DNA of 64,000 nucleotides from Prado023 sp963747335. GTDB taxonomy: Bacteria > Actinomycetota > Actinomycetes > S36-B12 > CAIYMF01. The position numbers and the translations under genes are program-made. Location of the stretch: positions 243,099 to 307,098 of the forward strand of contig CAVVEV010000002.1 of NCBI GenBank assembly GCA_963747335.1, in the 5' to 3' direction. Positions 31,261 through 39,792 of the stretch are shown piece after piece (within the stretch, counting starts at the first letter, position 1; every line of letters starts with the position of its first letter). Below the pieces are notes generated by a model. It made no database searches. It had not been told where the DNA came from and worked only from the letters and a program-made list of their open reading frames with translations.

Positions 31261-32303
31261 ACCTGCACCACGTCCACGGGAAGCGAGGAGTCCGCACCCA
31301 GGTCCAGCCGGGATGCAGGCAGCCCTCGGGCGGCCACCTGGGCACCCAGTGCCGCCACCATCGCGCCGTTGTCCGTGCACAGCGCGGGCCGCGGGATCCG
31401 CAGCCGGATGCCCGCCGACTCGCAGCGCGCGGCCGCCAGGGCGCGCAGCCGCGAGTTGGCGGCCACCCCCCCACCGATCTGCAGGTCGGTGACCCCATGC
31501 TCCCGGCAGGCGTCGATCGCCTTGCGGGTCAGCACGTCGACCACGGCCTCCTGGAAGGCGGCGGCGACGTCGGCAACCGGCACCGGATCGCCCTGCGCCT
31601 CCCTGGCCTCGACCCAGCGCGCGACCGCCGTCTTGAGCCCGGAGAAGGAGAAGTCGAACCGGTGGCGGGCCATGTCCTTGCTGGCCGTCAGGCCCCGAGG
31701 GAAGGTCACGAACGCCCGGTCGCCACCGGCCGCGACCCGGTCGATGTGGGGTCCCCCGGGGAAGGGCAGTCCGAGGACCCGGGCGACCTTGTCGAAGGCC
31801 TCCCCGGCGGCGTCGTCGATCGTGGCGCCCAACGGGCGCACGTCGCTGGTCACATCCGGGACCAGCAGCAGCGAGGAATGGCCGCCGGAGACGAGCAGCG
31901 CCAGGGTCGGCTCGGCCAGGGGACCGTGCTCGAGGACGTCGACCGCGACGTGGGCAGCCAGGTGGTTCACCCCGTGGAGGGGGACGCCCAACGACAGCGA
32001 CAGCGCCTTGGCTGCGGAGACGCCGACCAGCAGAGCACCTGCAAGGCCGGGCCCGGCGGTCACCGCCACGGCGTCGATGTCAGCCAGCCGCACTCCGGCG
32101 CGTCGGCAGGCAGCATCCAGCGTGGGCACCATCGCCTCGAGATGTGCGCGGCTGGCCACCTCGGGCACCACGCCCCCGAACCGGGCATGCTCCTCGACGC
32201 TGGAGGCCACGACATCGGCGAGCAGCGTCATCCCACGGACGATCCCGACACCGGTCTCGTCGCACGAGGTCTCGATGCCCAGCACCAGCGGCTCGTCGGC
32301 CAT
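31257..32303 (-). CDS. tsaD: tRNA N6-threonylcarbamoyladenosine (t6A37) synthase subunit TsaD
   Basis: 348 residues from ATG 32303. ASKHA-fold enzyme that transfers threonylcarbamoyl to A37 of ANN-decoding tRNAs. Motifs: LVLGIETSCDETGVGIV, metal-binding HLEAMVP and HVNHLAAHVAVDV-type His pairs (VNHLAAHVAV), LLVSGGHSSLLLV, and the C-terminal Asp site ALCTDNGAMVAALG. Start overlaps the rimI stop (TGATG). Works with TsaB, TsaE and TsaC; the first two are just upstream. Confidence 0.97.
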   Translation of the reverse strand: MADEPLVLGIETSCDETGVGIVRGMTLLADVVASSVEEHARFGGVVPEVASRAHLEAMVPTLDAACRRAGVRLADIDAVAVTAGPGLAGALLVGVSAAKALSLSLGVPLHGVNHLAAHVAVDVLEHGPLAEPTLALLVSGGHSSLLLVPDVTSDVRPLGATIDDAAGEAFDKVARVLGLPFPGGPHIDRVAAGGDRAFVTFPRGLTASKDMARHRFDFSFSGLKTAVARWVEAREAQGDPVPVADVAAAFQEAVVDVLTRKAIDACREHGVTDLQIGGGVAANSRLRALAAARCESAGIRLRIPRPALCTDNGAMVAALGAQVAARGLPASRLDLGADSSLPVDVVQV

Positions 32304-32845
32304 CACGTCCCGCCCTCCACCTGTCCGGACATCCCGGCATCGTCGGGGGCGCTCGACAGTCGACAGGACATCAGCAGGGCATCGCAGCCACGACCGTAGT
32401 AGTCGCGCCGGCGCCCATCGGCGGCGAAGCCCCATGCCTGGTACAGGCCGATGGCCGCGGCGTTGTCGGCGCGCACCTCGAGGTGCACGACGCCTGCGCC
32501 CCGGTCACGGGCCACGTCGATCAGCGCACCCAGGAGGATCCGCCCGGTCCCCCGACCCTGTTCCTCGACGGCGACGGCGACGGTCTGGACATCGGCCTCG
32601 GGAGCGACCACGAACACCCCCGCGTACCCGACGATCCGCAGGCCCCGGCGGGCCACCACGTACCAGCGTGACTCGGGGACACGCGCCAGCTCGGACCAGA
32701 ACTGCCCAGCAGTCCAGGGGCTGTCGGCGAACAGCCGGCGTTCGAGGGCCTGCACCTGGTCGAGGTCCCACCAGCGCATGCGGTCCACGACGAGATCCCC
32801 GGATGTGGCGCCCACAGCCGTGGAGTCGACTCCGACCGCGCTCAT
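32303..32845 (-). CDS. rimI: Ribosomal-protein-alanine N-acetyltransferase-like GNAT protein
   Basis: 180 residues from ATG 32845, in ATGA overlap with tsaB. GNAT fold: acetyl-CoA loop VAVEEQGRGTGRILLGALI, then HLEVRADNAAAIGLYQAWGF and DYYGRGCDALLMS near the C-terminus. RimI acetylates the N-terminal Ala of ribosomal protein S18 in E. coli; in actinobacteria the tsaB-rimI-tsaD order is standard but substrates may be broader. Confidence 0.9.
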   Translation of the reverse strand: MSAVGVDSTAVGATSGDLVVDRMRWWDLDQVQALERRLFADSPWTAGQFWSELARVPESRWYVVARRGLRIVGYAGVFVVAPEADVQTVAVAVEEQGRGTGRILLGALIDVARDRGAGVVHLEVRADNAAAIGLYQAWGFAADGRRRDYYGRGCDALLMSCRLSSAPDDAGMSGQVEGGT

Positions 32846-33510
32846 GAGGGGGTCACCCGCTTGCGCCCGGCGCTCACCGTGGCGTCCGGACGGCGCAGGT
32901 ACAGCGGGGTCAGGTCGGCCGGCACGCCGGCACGAACGAGATCGCCCGCTATCCGGGCCAGGGTGGCAGGGTCCGGATGCAGGGGCGCTCGATGCCCGAC
33001 GAGTGCGTCGGCATACTTCGCCGCGCCGGCGCCGACCGCGGGCACCGACCGGTCGGGGATGTCCGCGGCAGGCCCGACGTGCGGACCGTCGACACGGATC
33101 CCGGCAGGGTCGTACCTGGCCCAGTAGACCTCGCGCCTGCGCGCGTCGGTGGCCACGAGGAACGGGCCCAGCAGCCCGGCGGCGCGGGCTTGTGCCGCGA
33201 GGACGTCCAGCGTGCAGACGCCCTGGACGGGGATCCCCAGCGCCCATCCCATGACGGCGGCGTGAACGAGCCCGACCCGCAGGCCGGTGAACGGTCCCGG
33301 CCCGCGACCGACACCGATCGCGGCGAGGTCCCGGGGCGCCACCCCCGCCATCTCCAGGGCCTGGGCCACCAGCGGCGCGAGCTGCTCTCCGTGGGAGGCG
33401 GGACCGAGGAAGCCCGCCCTGCCCAGGACGGCGTCAGCGGCGACATCGACCACGGCAGCGCCGACCGCCTCCGTGGCGGTGTCCAGGGCGAGGATGAGCA
33501 CGGCAGTCAA
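32842..33510 (-). CDS. tsaB: t6A synthesis partner TsaB
   Basis: 222 residues. Non-catalytic ASKHA partner of TsaD: LILALDTATEAVGAAVVD at the N-terminus, then GVGRGPGPFTGLRVGLVHA and VQGVCTLDVLAAQA. TTG 33510 is one base after the tsaE stop; an in-frame GTG at 33501 is an alternative start and neither has a good SD. Confidence 0.93.
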   Translation of the reverse strand: MTAVLILALDTATEAVGAAVVDVAADAVLGRAGFLGPASHGEQLAPLVAQALEMAGVAPRDLAAIGVGRGPGPFTGLRVGLVHAAVMGWALGIPVQGVCTLDVLAAQARAAGLLGPFLVATDARRREVYWARYDPAGIRVDGPHVGPAADIPDRSVPAVGAGAAKYADALVGHRAPLHPDPATLARIAGDLVRAGVPADLTPLYLRRPDATVSAGRKRVTPS

Positions 33511-33511
33511 C

Positions 33512-34021
33512 CTATGCCTGGTCCAGGCGCAGGCCCACCCACCGCGGGCCCACTCCCCGCACGAGGACGCTGCGCACCCCTCCGGAGGGGTCCTCCGGGT
33601 CCACGGGCGACCCGATCTCCCGGCGGATCAGGACCTCCAACCGGTCAACGGCCAGGCCCTCGACCTTGCCCGCACCCCACTCCACCACTGTCACGGCACG
33701 CTCGAGGTCCGCATCGAGGTCGAGATCCTCGACCTCGACCGAGCCGTGGAGCCGATAGGCATCGACATGCACGAGCCAGGGACCCGGTCCCGGGTGGCTC
33801 CGCGCGATCACGAAGGTCGGGCTGGTGACCGACCCGCGCACGGACATCGCCGCACCGATGCCCTGGGTGAACGTGGTCTTCCCGGCGCCGAGCGGGCCGT
33901 CGAGGATGAGGACGTCGCCCGCAACCAGGTGGCCGACGAGGTCGGCCCCGAGTGCCCGCATGTCGTCGGCATCAAGGGCCGTGGCGCACCACGCCTCACC
34001 GTCGCGGCGCCACCTGGTCAC
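33512..34021 (-). CDS. tsaE: t6A synthesis ATPase TsaE
   Basis: 169 residues from GTG 34021 (GTGA overlap with the hydrolase stop). Walker A GPLGAGKTTFTQGIG, switch SPTFVIARSHPG, HVDAYRL, and VEWGAGKVEG (usually VEWPE). TsaE binds between TsaB and TsaD and drives turnover of the complex. Confidence 0.94.
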   Translation of the reverse strand: MTRWRRDGEAWCATALDADDMRALGADLVGHLVAGDVLILDGPLGAGKTTFTQGIGAAMSVRGSVTSPTFVIARSHPGPGPWLVHVDAYRLHGSVEVEDLDLDADLERAVTVVEWGAGKVEGLAVDRLEVLIRREIGSPVDPEDPSGGVRSVLVRGVGPRWVGLRLDQA

Positions 34022-35142
34022 TGATGGCTTCCCGCGTCCGCGCCGGCGCCTGCTGGGTCTGCGTCACCGGCGGCCTCGGCGACCAGCTCCTCGCGGACGC
34101 GAGCCACCAGGCGACGGAGCTGGTGGTTCACCTGCGGGTAGTGCTCGAGGATCATCATGTGCCCGGAGTCCGCCATGATCTCCAGCTCGGAGCGGGGCAG
34201 CCGGCGGGCCATGTCCAGGGAGTGCTCGGCAGGAGTCATCCGATCGCCCTGCCCCACCATCACCAGCGACGGAACCACCGCCAGGGTGTGCAGCGCTGCC
34301 TGGCGCTGATGGCGCTGCAGTGTCGGGAGGAACTCCGCGACGACGTCGATCGAGGTCTCGCCGAGCATCCGGTGGGTGAAGTCGGCCACGGCCGGTGACG
34401 CCGTGGACCCGAACGAGTAGAGCCGGGTGAACAACAGGCTCAGGTCGTTCACACGCGAGCGGCCCATCTCCACCAGGTCGGCGTTGCGGACCAGCAGCGC
34501 GGCCGTCACCGGGAGCAGTCGGTGCAGGGGGCGCGCAGCGATCGTCGGCAGCCCGAGGGAGACATCACGCAGGCCGCCGGGCGAGGTCGAGAGCAGCGCC
34601 ACACCGCGGATGCGGGTCCCGAACAGCTCCGGGTGGTCCAGGGCCAGCTGCATGATGGTCATGCCGCCCATGGAGTGGCCCACCAGCACGATGGGGCCGG
34701 TGGGGACCACCTGGTCGAGGACGGCCTTGAGGTCCAGGGCGAGCTGCTCGATGGTGTTGGTCTCGGCGACCGACCGACCCGAGCGGCCGTGGCTGCGCTG
34801 GTCCCAGAACACGAGGTCCCCGAGCGCCCGCAGGTCGCGACGCTGGTAGTGCCAGCAGTCCTCGTTCAGGGCGTACCCGTGGCAGAACACGATCGTCAGG
34901 TTCTCCGGGTTCTCCCGGGTGCACTCCTCGACCTCGGCGTGCAGCGTGCCGCCGAGGGAGTCGAGGACGGCCACGGCAGTCCCGCGCAGGTGGCCGAAGG
35001 GCTCGTCGCCCTCCCGATCCGCGCGACCGGCCTTGGCCACGACGGCCCGCTCGGCCACCACGCCGGCGGCGGCACCCACCGCCAGCAGCCCGGCAGCCAC
35101 CCCGACGGCACCGGCCACCTTGCCGAAGTTCGGCTGGTTCAC
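34018..35142 (-). CDS. Membrane-anchored alpha/beta hydrolase
   Basis: 374 residues from GTG 35142, overlapping alr by GTGA. An N-terminal membrane segment (residues 8-32) precedes a hydrolase fold: oxyanion HGYALNEDCW, nucleophile elbow VGHSMGGMTIMQLAL (Ser), acid near QGDRMTPAEH (Asp), and final His in DSGHMMILEH. A Gly/Ala-rich tail follows. This gene is regularly found between alr and tsaE in actinobacteria, but substrate is unknown (lipid, ester or epoxide). Confidence 0.87.
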   Translation of the reverse strand: MNQPNFGKVAGAVGVAAGLLAVGAAAGVVAERAVVAKAGRADREGDEPFGHLRGTAVAVLDSLGGTLHAEVEECTRENPENLTIVFCHGYALNEDCWHYQRRDLRALGDLVFWDQRSHGRSGRSVAETNTIEQLALDLKAVLDQVVPTGPIVLVGHSMGGMTIMQLALDHPELFGTRIRGVALLSTSPGGLRDVSLGLPTIAARPLHRLLPVTAALLVRNADLVEMGRSRVNDLSLLFTRLYSFGSTASPAVADFTHRMLGETSIDVVAEFLPTLQRHQRQAALHTLAVVPSLVMVGQGDRMTPAEHSLDMARRLPRSELEIMADSGHMMILEHYPQVNHQLRRLVARVREELVAEAAGDADPAGAGADAGSHQ

Positions 35143-36293
35143 GTCCCCACCCCCCGCATCGTGCGCTCGATCCGCGGACCGAGGCGGGTGATGATCTCGT
35201 AACCGATGGTGCCCGCGGCCGCGGCCCAGTCCTCGGCCGTGGGCTCACCGCGCACGGCGCTCCCGAACAGCACCACCTCGTCACCGGGCTCGGCCGGGTC
35301 GTCGCCGAGGTCGAGCACGAACTGGTCCATGCACACCCGCCCCGCGATCGTGCGCCGCTTGCCGGCTGCGAGCACCGGACCCCGCCCGCCAGCAGCGCGG
35401 GGGATCCCGTCCGCGTAGCCCAGGGGCACCAGGCCGAGCGTGGTCGGCGCATCCGTGACGTACTCATGGCCGTAGGAGACACCCTGCCCCGCCGGGACCC
35501 GCTTGACCGAGGCGAGCCGGGCCCGCAGCGTCATCGCCGGCGCCAACCCGTACTGCTCGGGCGGGCCCAGCTCGCCGCCGGGGGAGACCCCGTAGACCGC
35601 GATCCCCGGGCGCACCAGGTCGAAGTGGGCTGCCGGAGCCACGAGGGTCGCCGCGGAGTTCGCGATGTGGCGCACCCGTGGGGTGAGCCCGGCCGCCGCC
35701 ACCACCTCGAGGGCAGCGGCGAAGGCCACCAGCTGATCCGCATTGGTCTGGCTGCTGGGGGCGTCAGCAACGGCGAAGTGCGACCACACGCCGGTCACCT
35801 GCAGCGTGCCATGGGCCTCCAACTGGGCAGCGCGCCCGACGAGCGCCGGCCAGTCATCGACCGTGGCGCCGTTGCGGCCCAGGCCGGTGTCGACCTTCAG
35901 CTGGACGCGTGCCCGGACTCCGGTGGCGTGCGAGGCCGCGGTCAGCGCCTCAAGCTGCCACAGCGAGCTGGCGGTGACATCGACCTCGTCGCGCACGCAC
36001 GCGACCAGGTCGTCGTCGCCCGGGGACCAGAGCCAGGCCAGCACCGGCACGGTGATCCCCTGCTGGCGCAGCTCGACCGCCTCCGCGAGGAGGGCCGTGC
36101 CCAGCCAGTCGGCGCCACCGGCGATGGCTGCCCGGGCTGAGGGGACCAGGCCGTGACCGTAGGCATCGGCCTTGACGACGGCCAGCAGGGCGGCAGAGGG
36201 CGCGTGTGTGCGCAGGACCTCGACATTGGCCGAGATCGCATCGAGGTCGACCTCACAGACAGCACGCGCCACCACGGCCCCATCCTGCCGCAC
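35139..36293 (-). CDS. alr: Alanine racemase
   Basis: 384 residues. PLP-dependent conversion of L- to D-alanine for peptidoglycan. PLP Lys in LLAVVKADAYGHG, substrate region KVDTGLGRNG, second-base Tyr in GQGVSYGHEYV, and GRVCMDQFVLDLG. GTG 36293 is used; GTG 36272 (VARAVCEVDLDA) is also possible. It is 18 bp after nnr on the same strand. Confidence 0.95.
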   Translation of the reverse strand: MRQDGAVVARAVCEVDLDAISANVEVLRTHAPSAALLAVVKADAYGHGLVPSARAAIAGGADWLGTALLAEAVELRQQGITVPVLAWLWSPGDDDLVACVRDEVDVTASSLWQLEALTAASHATGVRARVQLKVDTGLGRNGATVDDWPALVGRAAQLEAHGTLQVTGVWSHFAVADAPSSQTNADQLVAFAAALEVVAAAGLTPRVRHIANSAATLVAPAAHFDLVRPGIAVYGVSPGGELGPPEQYGLAPAMTLRARLASVKRVPAGQGVSYGHEYVTDAPTTLGLVPLGYADGIPRAAGGRGPVLAAGKRRTIAGRVCMDQFVLDLGDDPAEPGDEVVLFGSAVRGEPTAEDWAAAAGTIGYEIITRLGPRIERTMRGVGT

Positions 36294-36311
36294 GACGTGA
36301 CCGCGTGCGTG

Positions 36312-37859
36312 TCAGGTCAGTGCCCTGGACGCTGCGGCGTGCGCAGCCCGCAGGTGCCCCAGCAACTCGAGGGCGGTCACAGGAGCCCCGTCAGCCGAAG
36401 CCAGGCGCCCGGCCAGACCGTGGAGTCCGACGGCCCGGGCGGCCACGAGGGCAGCGTCGGCGGGGTGCCCCCCTCCGGCGCGCACGGTGGCGGCGAGCAT
36501 CCCCGCGACGAGCCCGGCCAGCACGTCCCCGGAACCGGCCGTGGCCAGGGATGCGTCACCGAAGGTGTCCACGTAGGTCGCTCCCGGGGCGGCGACCACG
36601 GTCCCGGGGCCCTTCAGGACGATGACCGCGCCGGACTCATGGGCTGCCCGGCGGGCCGCAGCCAGGGGGCCGCCGGACGGATCGAAGCCGATGCGGACGA
36701 ACTCACCCGCATGCGGGGTCAGCACCGTGACCAGCCCCGCCCGGGTGCGCTCGGCAAGCGCCTGTCGGCCGTCCTGACGAGCCAGGACGGCCAACCCCGA
36801 GGCGTCGAGGACCAGGGGAGCGGGGTCGACCATCGCCGAGAGGACCGACTCCGTCGCCTCGCGCCCTGAGCCCAACCCGGGCCCGATGCACCGCGCATCC
36901 ACCGCCCGGTCGGGGTCCAGGACGACGTCCGGGTAGCGGGCGATCACCAAGGTGGTGACCGGGTCTGCGCCCAGCGGCGGGGACCCCTGCGCCGGGCGAG
37001 GCAGTGCCCCGCGCTGGGGCGCGAGATGCTCCCCACCGGCTGCGGGGCGCAGGGCCACCATGCCCGCCCCCGACATCCGCGCACCCCCCACAGCCAGCAG
37101 CGCCGCCCCCGGGTACGACCGGCTACCCGCCGTCACTGCGACAACCCCACGGGAGTACTTGTGGGAGTCCGGGGCGGGACCCGCCACGACCAGGTCGGAC
37201 AGCGACAGCGCCCACGCAGCGGGTTCAAGATCCTCGGCTCGCAGTCCGATGTCGACTACCGTGACGGATCCGGCCAGATGCCGCGCGGGCGGCACCACGA
37301 GCGCGGGCTTGAGCACGCCGAAGCACACGGTCACATCAGCCCGAACCGCCAGCCCGGCCACCTGCCCGGAGTCGGTGTCCACCCCGCTGGGCACGTCCAC
37401 TGCCACGACGATCGCACGCGACCCGGCCACCGCGCGCACAGCATCGGCTGCCGGTTCGCGGACCGCTCCCGCGCCGCCGATGCCCAGGATCCCGTCGAGC
37501 ACCAGGTCCGCCGAGGAGATGACGGAGCGCACACCGGGGTCGTCCCAGGGGATCACACGGGCTCCCGCTGCCCTGGCCGCCGCGGCCCCTGGGGCGTGCA
37601 TGCGCCCCGGCTCGCCGATCGCACACGCGGCTACCCCGCGTCGCGCCAGGTGTGCCAGGGCCCACAGGGCATCGCCCCCGTTGTTTCCGGATCCGACCAG
37701 TGCGACCACGTGGGCCCCGCGCACGCCCCTGCCGCCCCGCAGCAGGTCCAGGCAGATCCCTGCCAGCGCGGTCGAGGCCCGCGCCATGAGCACCGGCTCG
37801 GCAGCTCCTGCCCCAGCCTCAGCCCGCCGGACCGCCTCCACAGAACAGATTGGGCGCAT
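36312..37859 (-). CDS. nnr: Bifunctional NAD(P)HX epimerase/dehydratase
   Basis: 515 residues from ATG 37859 (GGAGG at -10). Repairs hydrated NADH/NADPH. N-terminal YjeF_N epimerase domain (VVALVGSGNNGGDALWALAH, VDVPSGVDTDSG); C-terminal ADP/ATP-dependent dehydratase of the ribokinase fold (VVAVTAGSRSYPGAALLAVG, TVLTPHAGEFVRIG, VIVLKGPGTVVAAPG, LATAGSGDVLAGLVAGML). It leads the run to alr and the t6A genes. Confidence 0.95.
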   Translation of the reverse strand: MRPICSVEAVRRAEAGAGAAEPVLMARASTALAGICLDLLRGGRGVRGAHVVALVGSGNNGGDALWALAHLARRGVAACAIGEPGRMHAPGAAAARAAGARVIPWDDPGVRSVISSADLVLDGILGIGGAGAVREPAADAVRAVAGSRAIVVAVDVPSGVDTDSGQVAGLAVRADVTVCFGVLKPALVVPPARHLAGSVTVVDIGLRAEDLEPAAWALSLSDLVVAGPAPDSHKYSRGVVAVTAGSRSYPGAALLAVGGARMSGAGMVALRPAAGGEHLAPQRGALPRPAQGSPPLGADPVTTLVIARYPDVVLDPDRAVDARCIGPGLGSGREATESVLSAMVDPAPLVLDASGLAVLARQDGRQALAERTRAGLVTVLTPHAGEFVRIGFDPSGGPLAAARRAAHESGAVIVLKGPGTVVAAPGATYVDTFGDASLATAGSGDVLAGLVAGMLAATVRAGGGHPADAALVAARAVGLHGLAGRLASADGAPVTALELLGHLRAAHAAASRALT

Positions 37860-37983
37860 CTGGACCTCCTCACCTCCTGCCTACCACATGGGACGAATAC
37901 ACGCCGAAGGACAACCCGGACTATCGGTACCACCCGTCACATTGGTAACGTGCGCCACGGTCCCACCCGGGGCCGCGTCGGAG

Positions 37984-38180
37984 GTCGCCGAATCCCGCCC
38001 CCTCCGATACTTCCCCGACCAGGGCGGGAGCGGGGGACCCAGGTACCACTGGGTGTCCCACGGGTCACCAGCCCGTAGGAACCCTCGGGGTCCCGGCAGC
38101 CTCCGGTGCACGACCGGCCGGGAGTTGCTGCGCGTACGTGAGTGCGCGCGCGGGATCCGACAGCTCACCTCGCAGGCGAC
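37984..38180 (+). promoter_or_regulatory. c-di-AMP riboswitch (ydaO/yuaA class)
   Basis: P1 pairs GTCGCC (37984-37989) with GGCGAC (38175-38180). Conserved ydaO elements appear in order: CGCCGAATCC, GAGCGGGGGACCCA, a GGGTG segment, TAGGAACCCT, and the 3' core GATCCGACAGCTCACCTCG. The P1 3' strand directly abuts the AAGGGA ribosome site, so ligand binding could mask translation start or favour termination. ydaO switches usually turn wall-hydrolase and K+ genes off at high c-di-AMP. Confidence 0.88.
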
Positions 38181-38192
38181 AAGGGATACGCG

Positions 38193-39620
38193 ATGAAGAA
38201 GACCGTGGGCGCCACACTCCTCTCGGCCGCGCTCGTGAGCGGGTTGGGGATCCCGGCGCAGGCTGCCGGCCTGCCCGGCGCCGACCCGGCCGACGGGTCG
38301 ACCGGCGGGACGATGCAGGTCCTGGCAAATGCTGTGGCCCCCGCCGCAGCAGCGAAGCTCCGCCCGTCCCTGCGGCTCGGCTCACGCAGCCCTGCGGTCG
38401 TGTACGTCCAGACCACGCTCGGCGTGAAGCCTGCCAGCGGCTACTACGGCCCCCTCACCGCCAAGGCGGTCCGCGCGGTCCAGAAGCGCCATGGCCTCAA
38501 GGCCACCGGGAAGGTCTCGACCAGCACCTGGAAGGTGCTGCTGCGCTCAGCGTCGAGCTCGACCCCGTCGACGGACACTGCCCCCGCGTCCGAGCCGGCC
38601 GACCGACCCGCAGCGGCACCCACCCCGGAGCAGGCGGCGACGAAGCAGCCCTCCCTGCGCCCGGGCTCCCGCGGGCCGGCCGTGGTGTTCGTGCAGCAGA
38701 AGCTCGGGATCGCTCCGGCCACCGGCTACTACGGCTCGATGACCCGGGCGGCGGTGACCCGGGTGCAGGAGGTCAACTCCATCAAGGCCACCGGAACGGT
38801 CGGACCGGCCACCTGGAAGGTCCTGCTCGCCGCCGAGGGCGTCCTCGCGCTTCCCGCTGAGGGCGGACCGGAGGCGCCCGCAGCACCTGCCGATCCCGAC
38901 CCCACGACCGCGCCGGTGACCCTCACCCCGGAACAGGCCGCAGGCACCAGGCCAGTGCTGACCCCCGGCATGGGCCCCGGCGATCCCGCCGTCGTCTACG
39001 TCCAGCAGTATCTGCGGGTGTCACCGACGACCGGCTTCTTCGGGAAGCTGACCACCGAGGCGGTCAGGACCTACCAGGCCGGCCTGTCGATCCCCGTCAC
39101 CGGCACGGTCGATGCCGCCACCTGGGACGCCATCCTCACCGCCCGCACCGTGACCCCGACCGCACCTCCGGCACCCACCCCGCCTGATGCGCCGACCCCG
39201 GCACCCGCCACCATCCCCACGCCCACATATCTGCTGCCCGAGAACCCGACGGCGGCTGACCGGGCGGTCGTGTTCGCGCTGGCCCAGGTCGGCAAGCCCT
39301 ACGTCCTTGGCGGAAACGGTCCGGCCGTGTTCGACTGCTCCGGACTGGTCCAACAGGCCTACCTGACGGCCGGCGTGAAGCTGCCGAGGCTGGCATCCCA
39401 GCAGCGCTTCGCGGGCACGAGGGTCGAGCTCGACCAGCTCGCCCCGGGCGACCTCCTCTACTACCAGGACGGCGCGTCGGCGCGGAAGGGCCACATCTCG
39501 ATGTACGCCGGCAACGGCCTGGTCGTCGAGGCCGCCAACCCTCGGCGCGGTGTGCGGATCCGCACCCTGCACGAAGCCTGGTACCGCGACCGCTTCGTCG
39601 CGGCTGTCCGCGTCGGCTGA
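38193..39620 (+). CDS. Secreted NlpC/P60 peptidoglycan endopeptidase with three peptidoglycan-binding domains
   Basis: 475 residues from ATG 38193 (SD AAGGGA). Signal peptide at 1-25. Three PG_binding_1 domains at about 50-115, 150-215 and 248-315, each with (G)SRxPAVVxVQ..LG..P..GYYG/GFFG..T..AV and ending TWKVLL or TWDAIL. Pro/Ala linkers separate them. The C-terminal P60 domain has catalytic Cys in FDCSGLVQQA and His in KGHISMYAGN; the third polar residue is less certain (VVEAANP). It cleaves stem peptides during growth. The c-di-AMP riboswitch links it to turgor and wall control. Confidence 0.92.
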   Translation: MKKTVGATLLSAALVSGLGIPAQAAGLPGADPADGSTGGTMQVLANAVAPAAAAKLRPSLRLGSRSPAVVYVQTTLGVKPASGYYGPLTAKAVRAVQKRHGLKATGKVSTSTWKVLLRSASSSTPSTDTAPASEPADRPAAAPTPEQAATKQPSLRPGSRGPAVVFVQQKLGIAPATGYYGSMTRAAVTRVQEVNSIKATGTVGPATWKVLLAAEGVLALPAEGGPEAPAAPADPDPTTAPVTLTPEQAAGTRPVLTPGMGPGDPAVVYVQQYLRVSPTTGFFGKLTTEAVRTYQAGLSIPVTGTVDAATWDAILTARTVTPTAPPAPTPPDAPTPAPATIPTPTYLLPENPTAADRAVVFALAQVGKPYVLGGNGPAVFDCSGLVQQAYLTAGVKLPRLASQQRFAGTRVELDQLAPGDLLYYQDGASARKGHISMYAGNGLVVEAANPRRGVRIRTLHEAWYRDRFVAAVRVG

Positions 39621-39792
39621 CCCCCCCCGCTGCCTCCTCCACCCCACAGTACGTCCGCTCTCGCGCGGACCCGATGCGGAGTTGGTCCGTCTGCGCGACG
39701 GCGGATGATCCGAGAAGCGGACCCGTCGGCACGGGACCCACCCCGGGCAGGGGGTTGGACGGGGCCGCCCTGGTGGGGCTCGCCCGGGCGAT

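Noticed and set aside
30000..31400. Kinase start upstream inside tsaD (ATG 31380)
   Set aside because: That extension is antiparallel-frame sequence within tsaD; GTG 31260 overlapping the tsaD stop fits the operon style.
28903..32847. A 1,314-codon open frame on the plus strand
   Set aside because: It is antisense to the two-module kinase, tsaD and rimI, which have clear domains. Its product is rich in Arg, Gly, Gln and His with no domain, a typical high-GC shadow frame.
39653..39670. Terminator after the NlpC/P60 gene
   Set aside because: Only a 6-bp stem (GTCCGC/GCGGAC); too weak to call.
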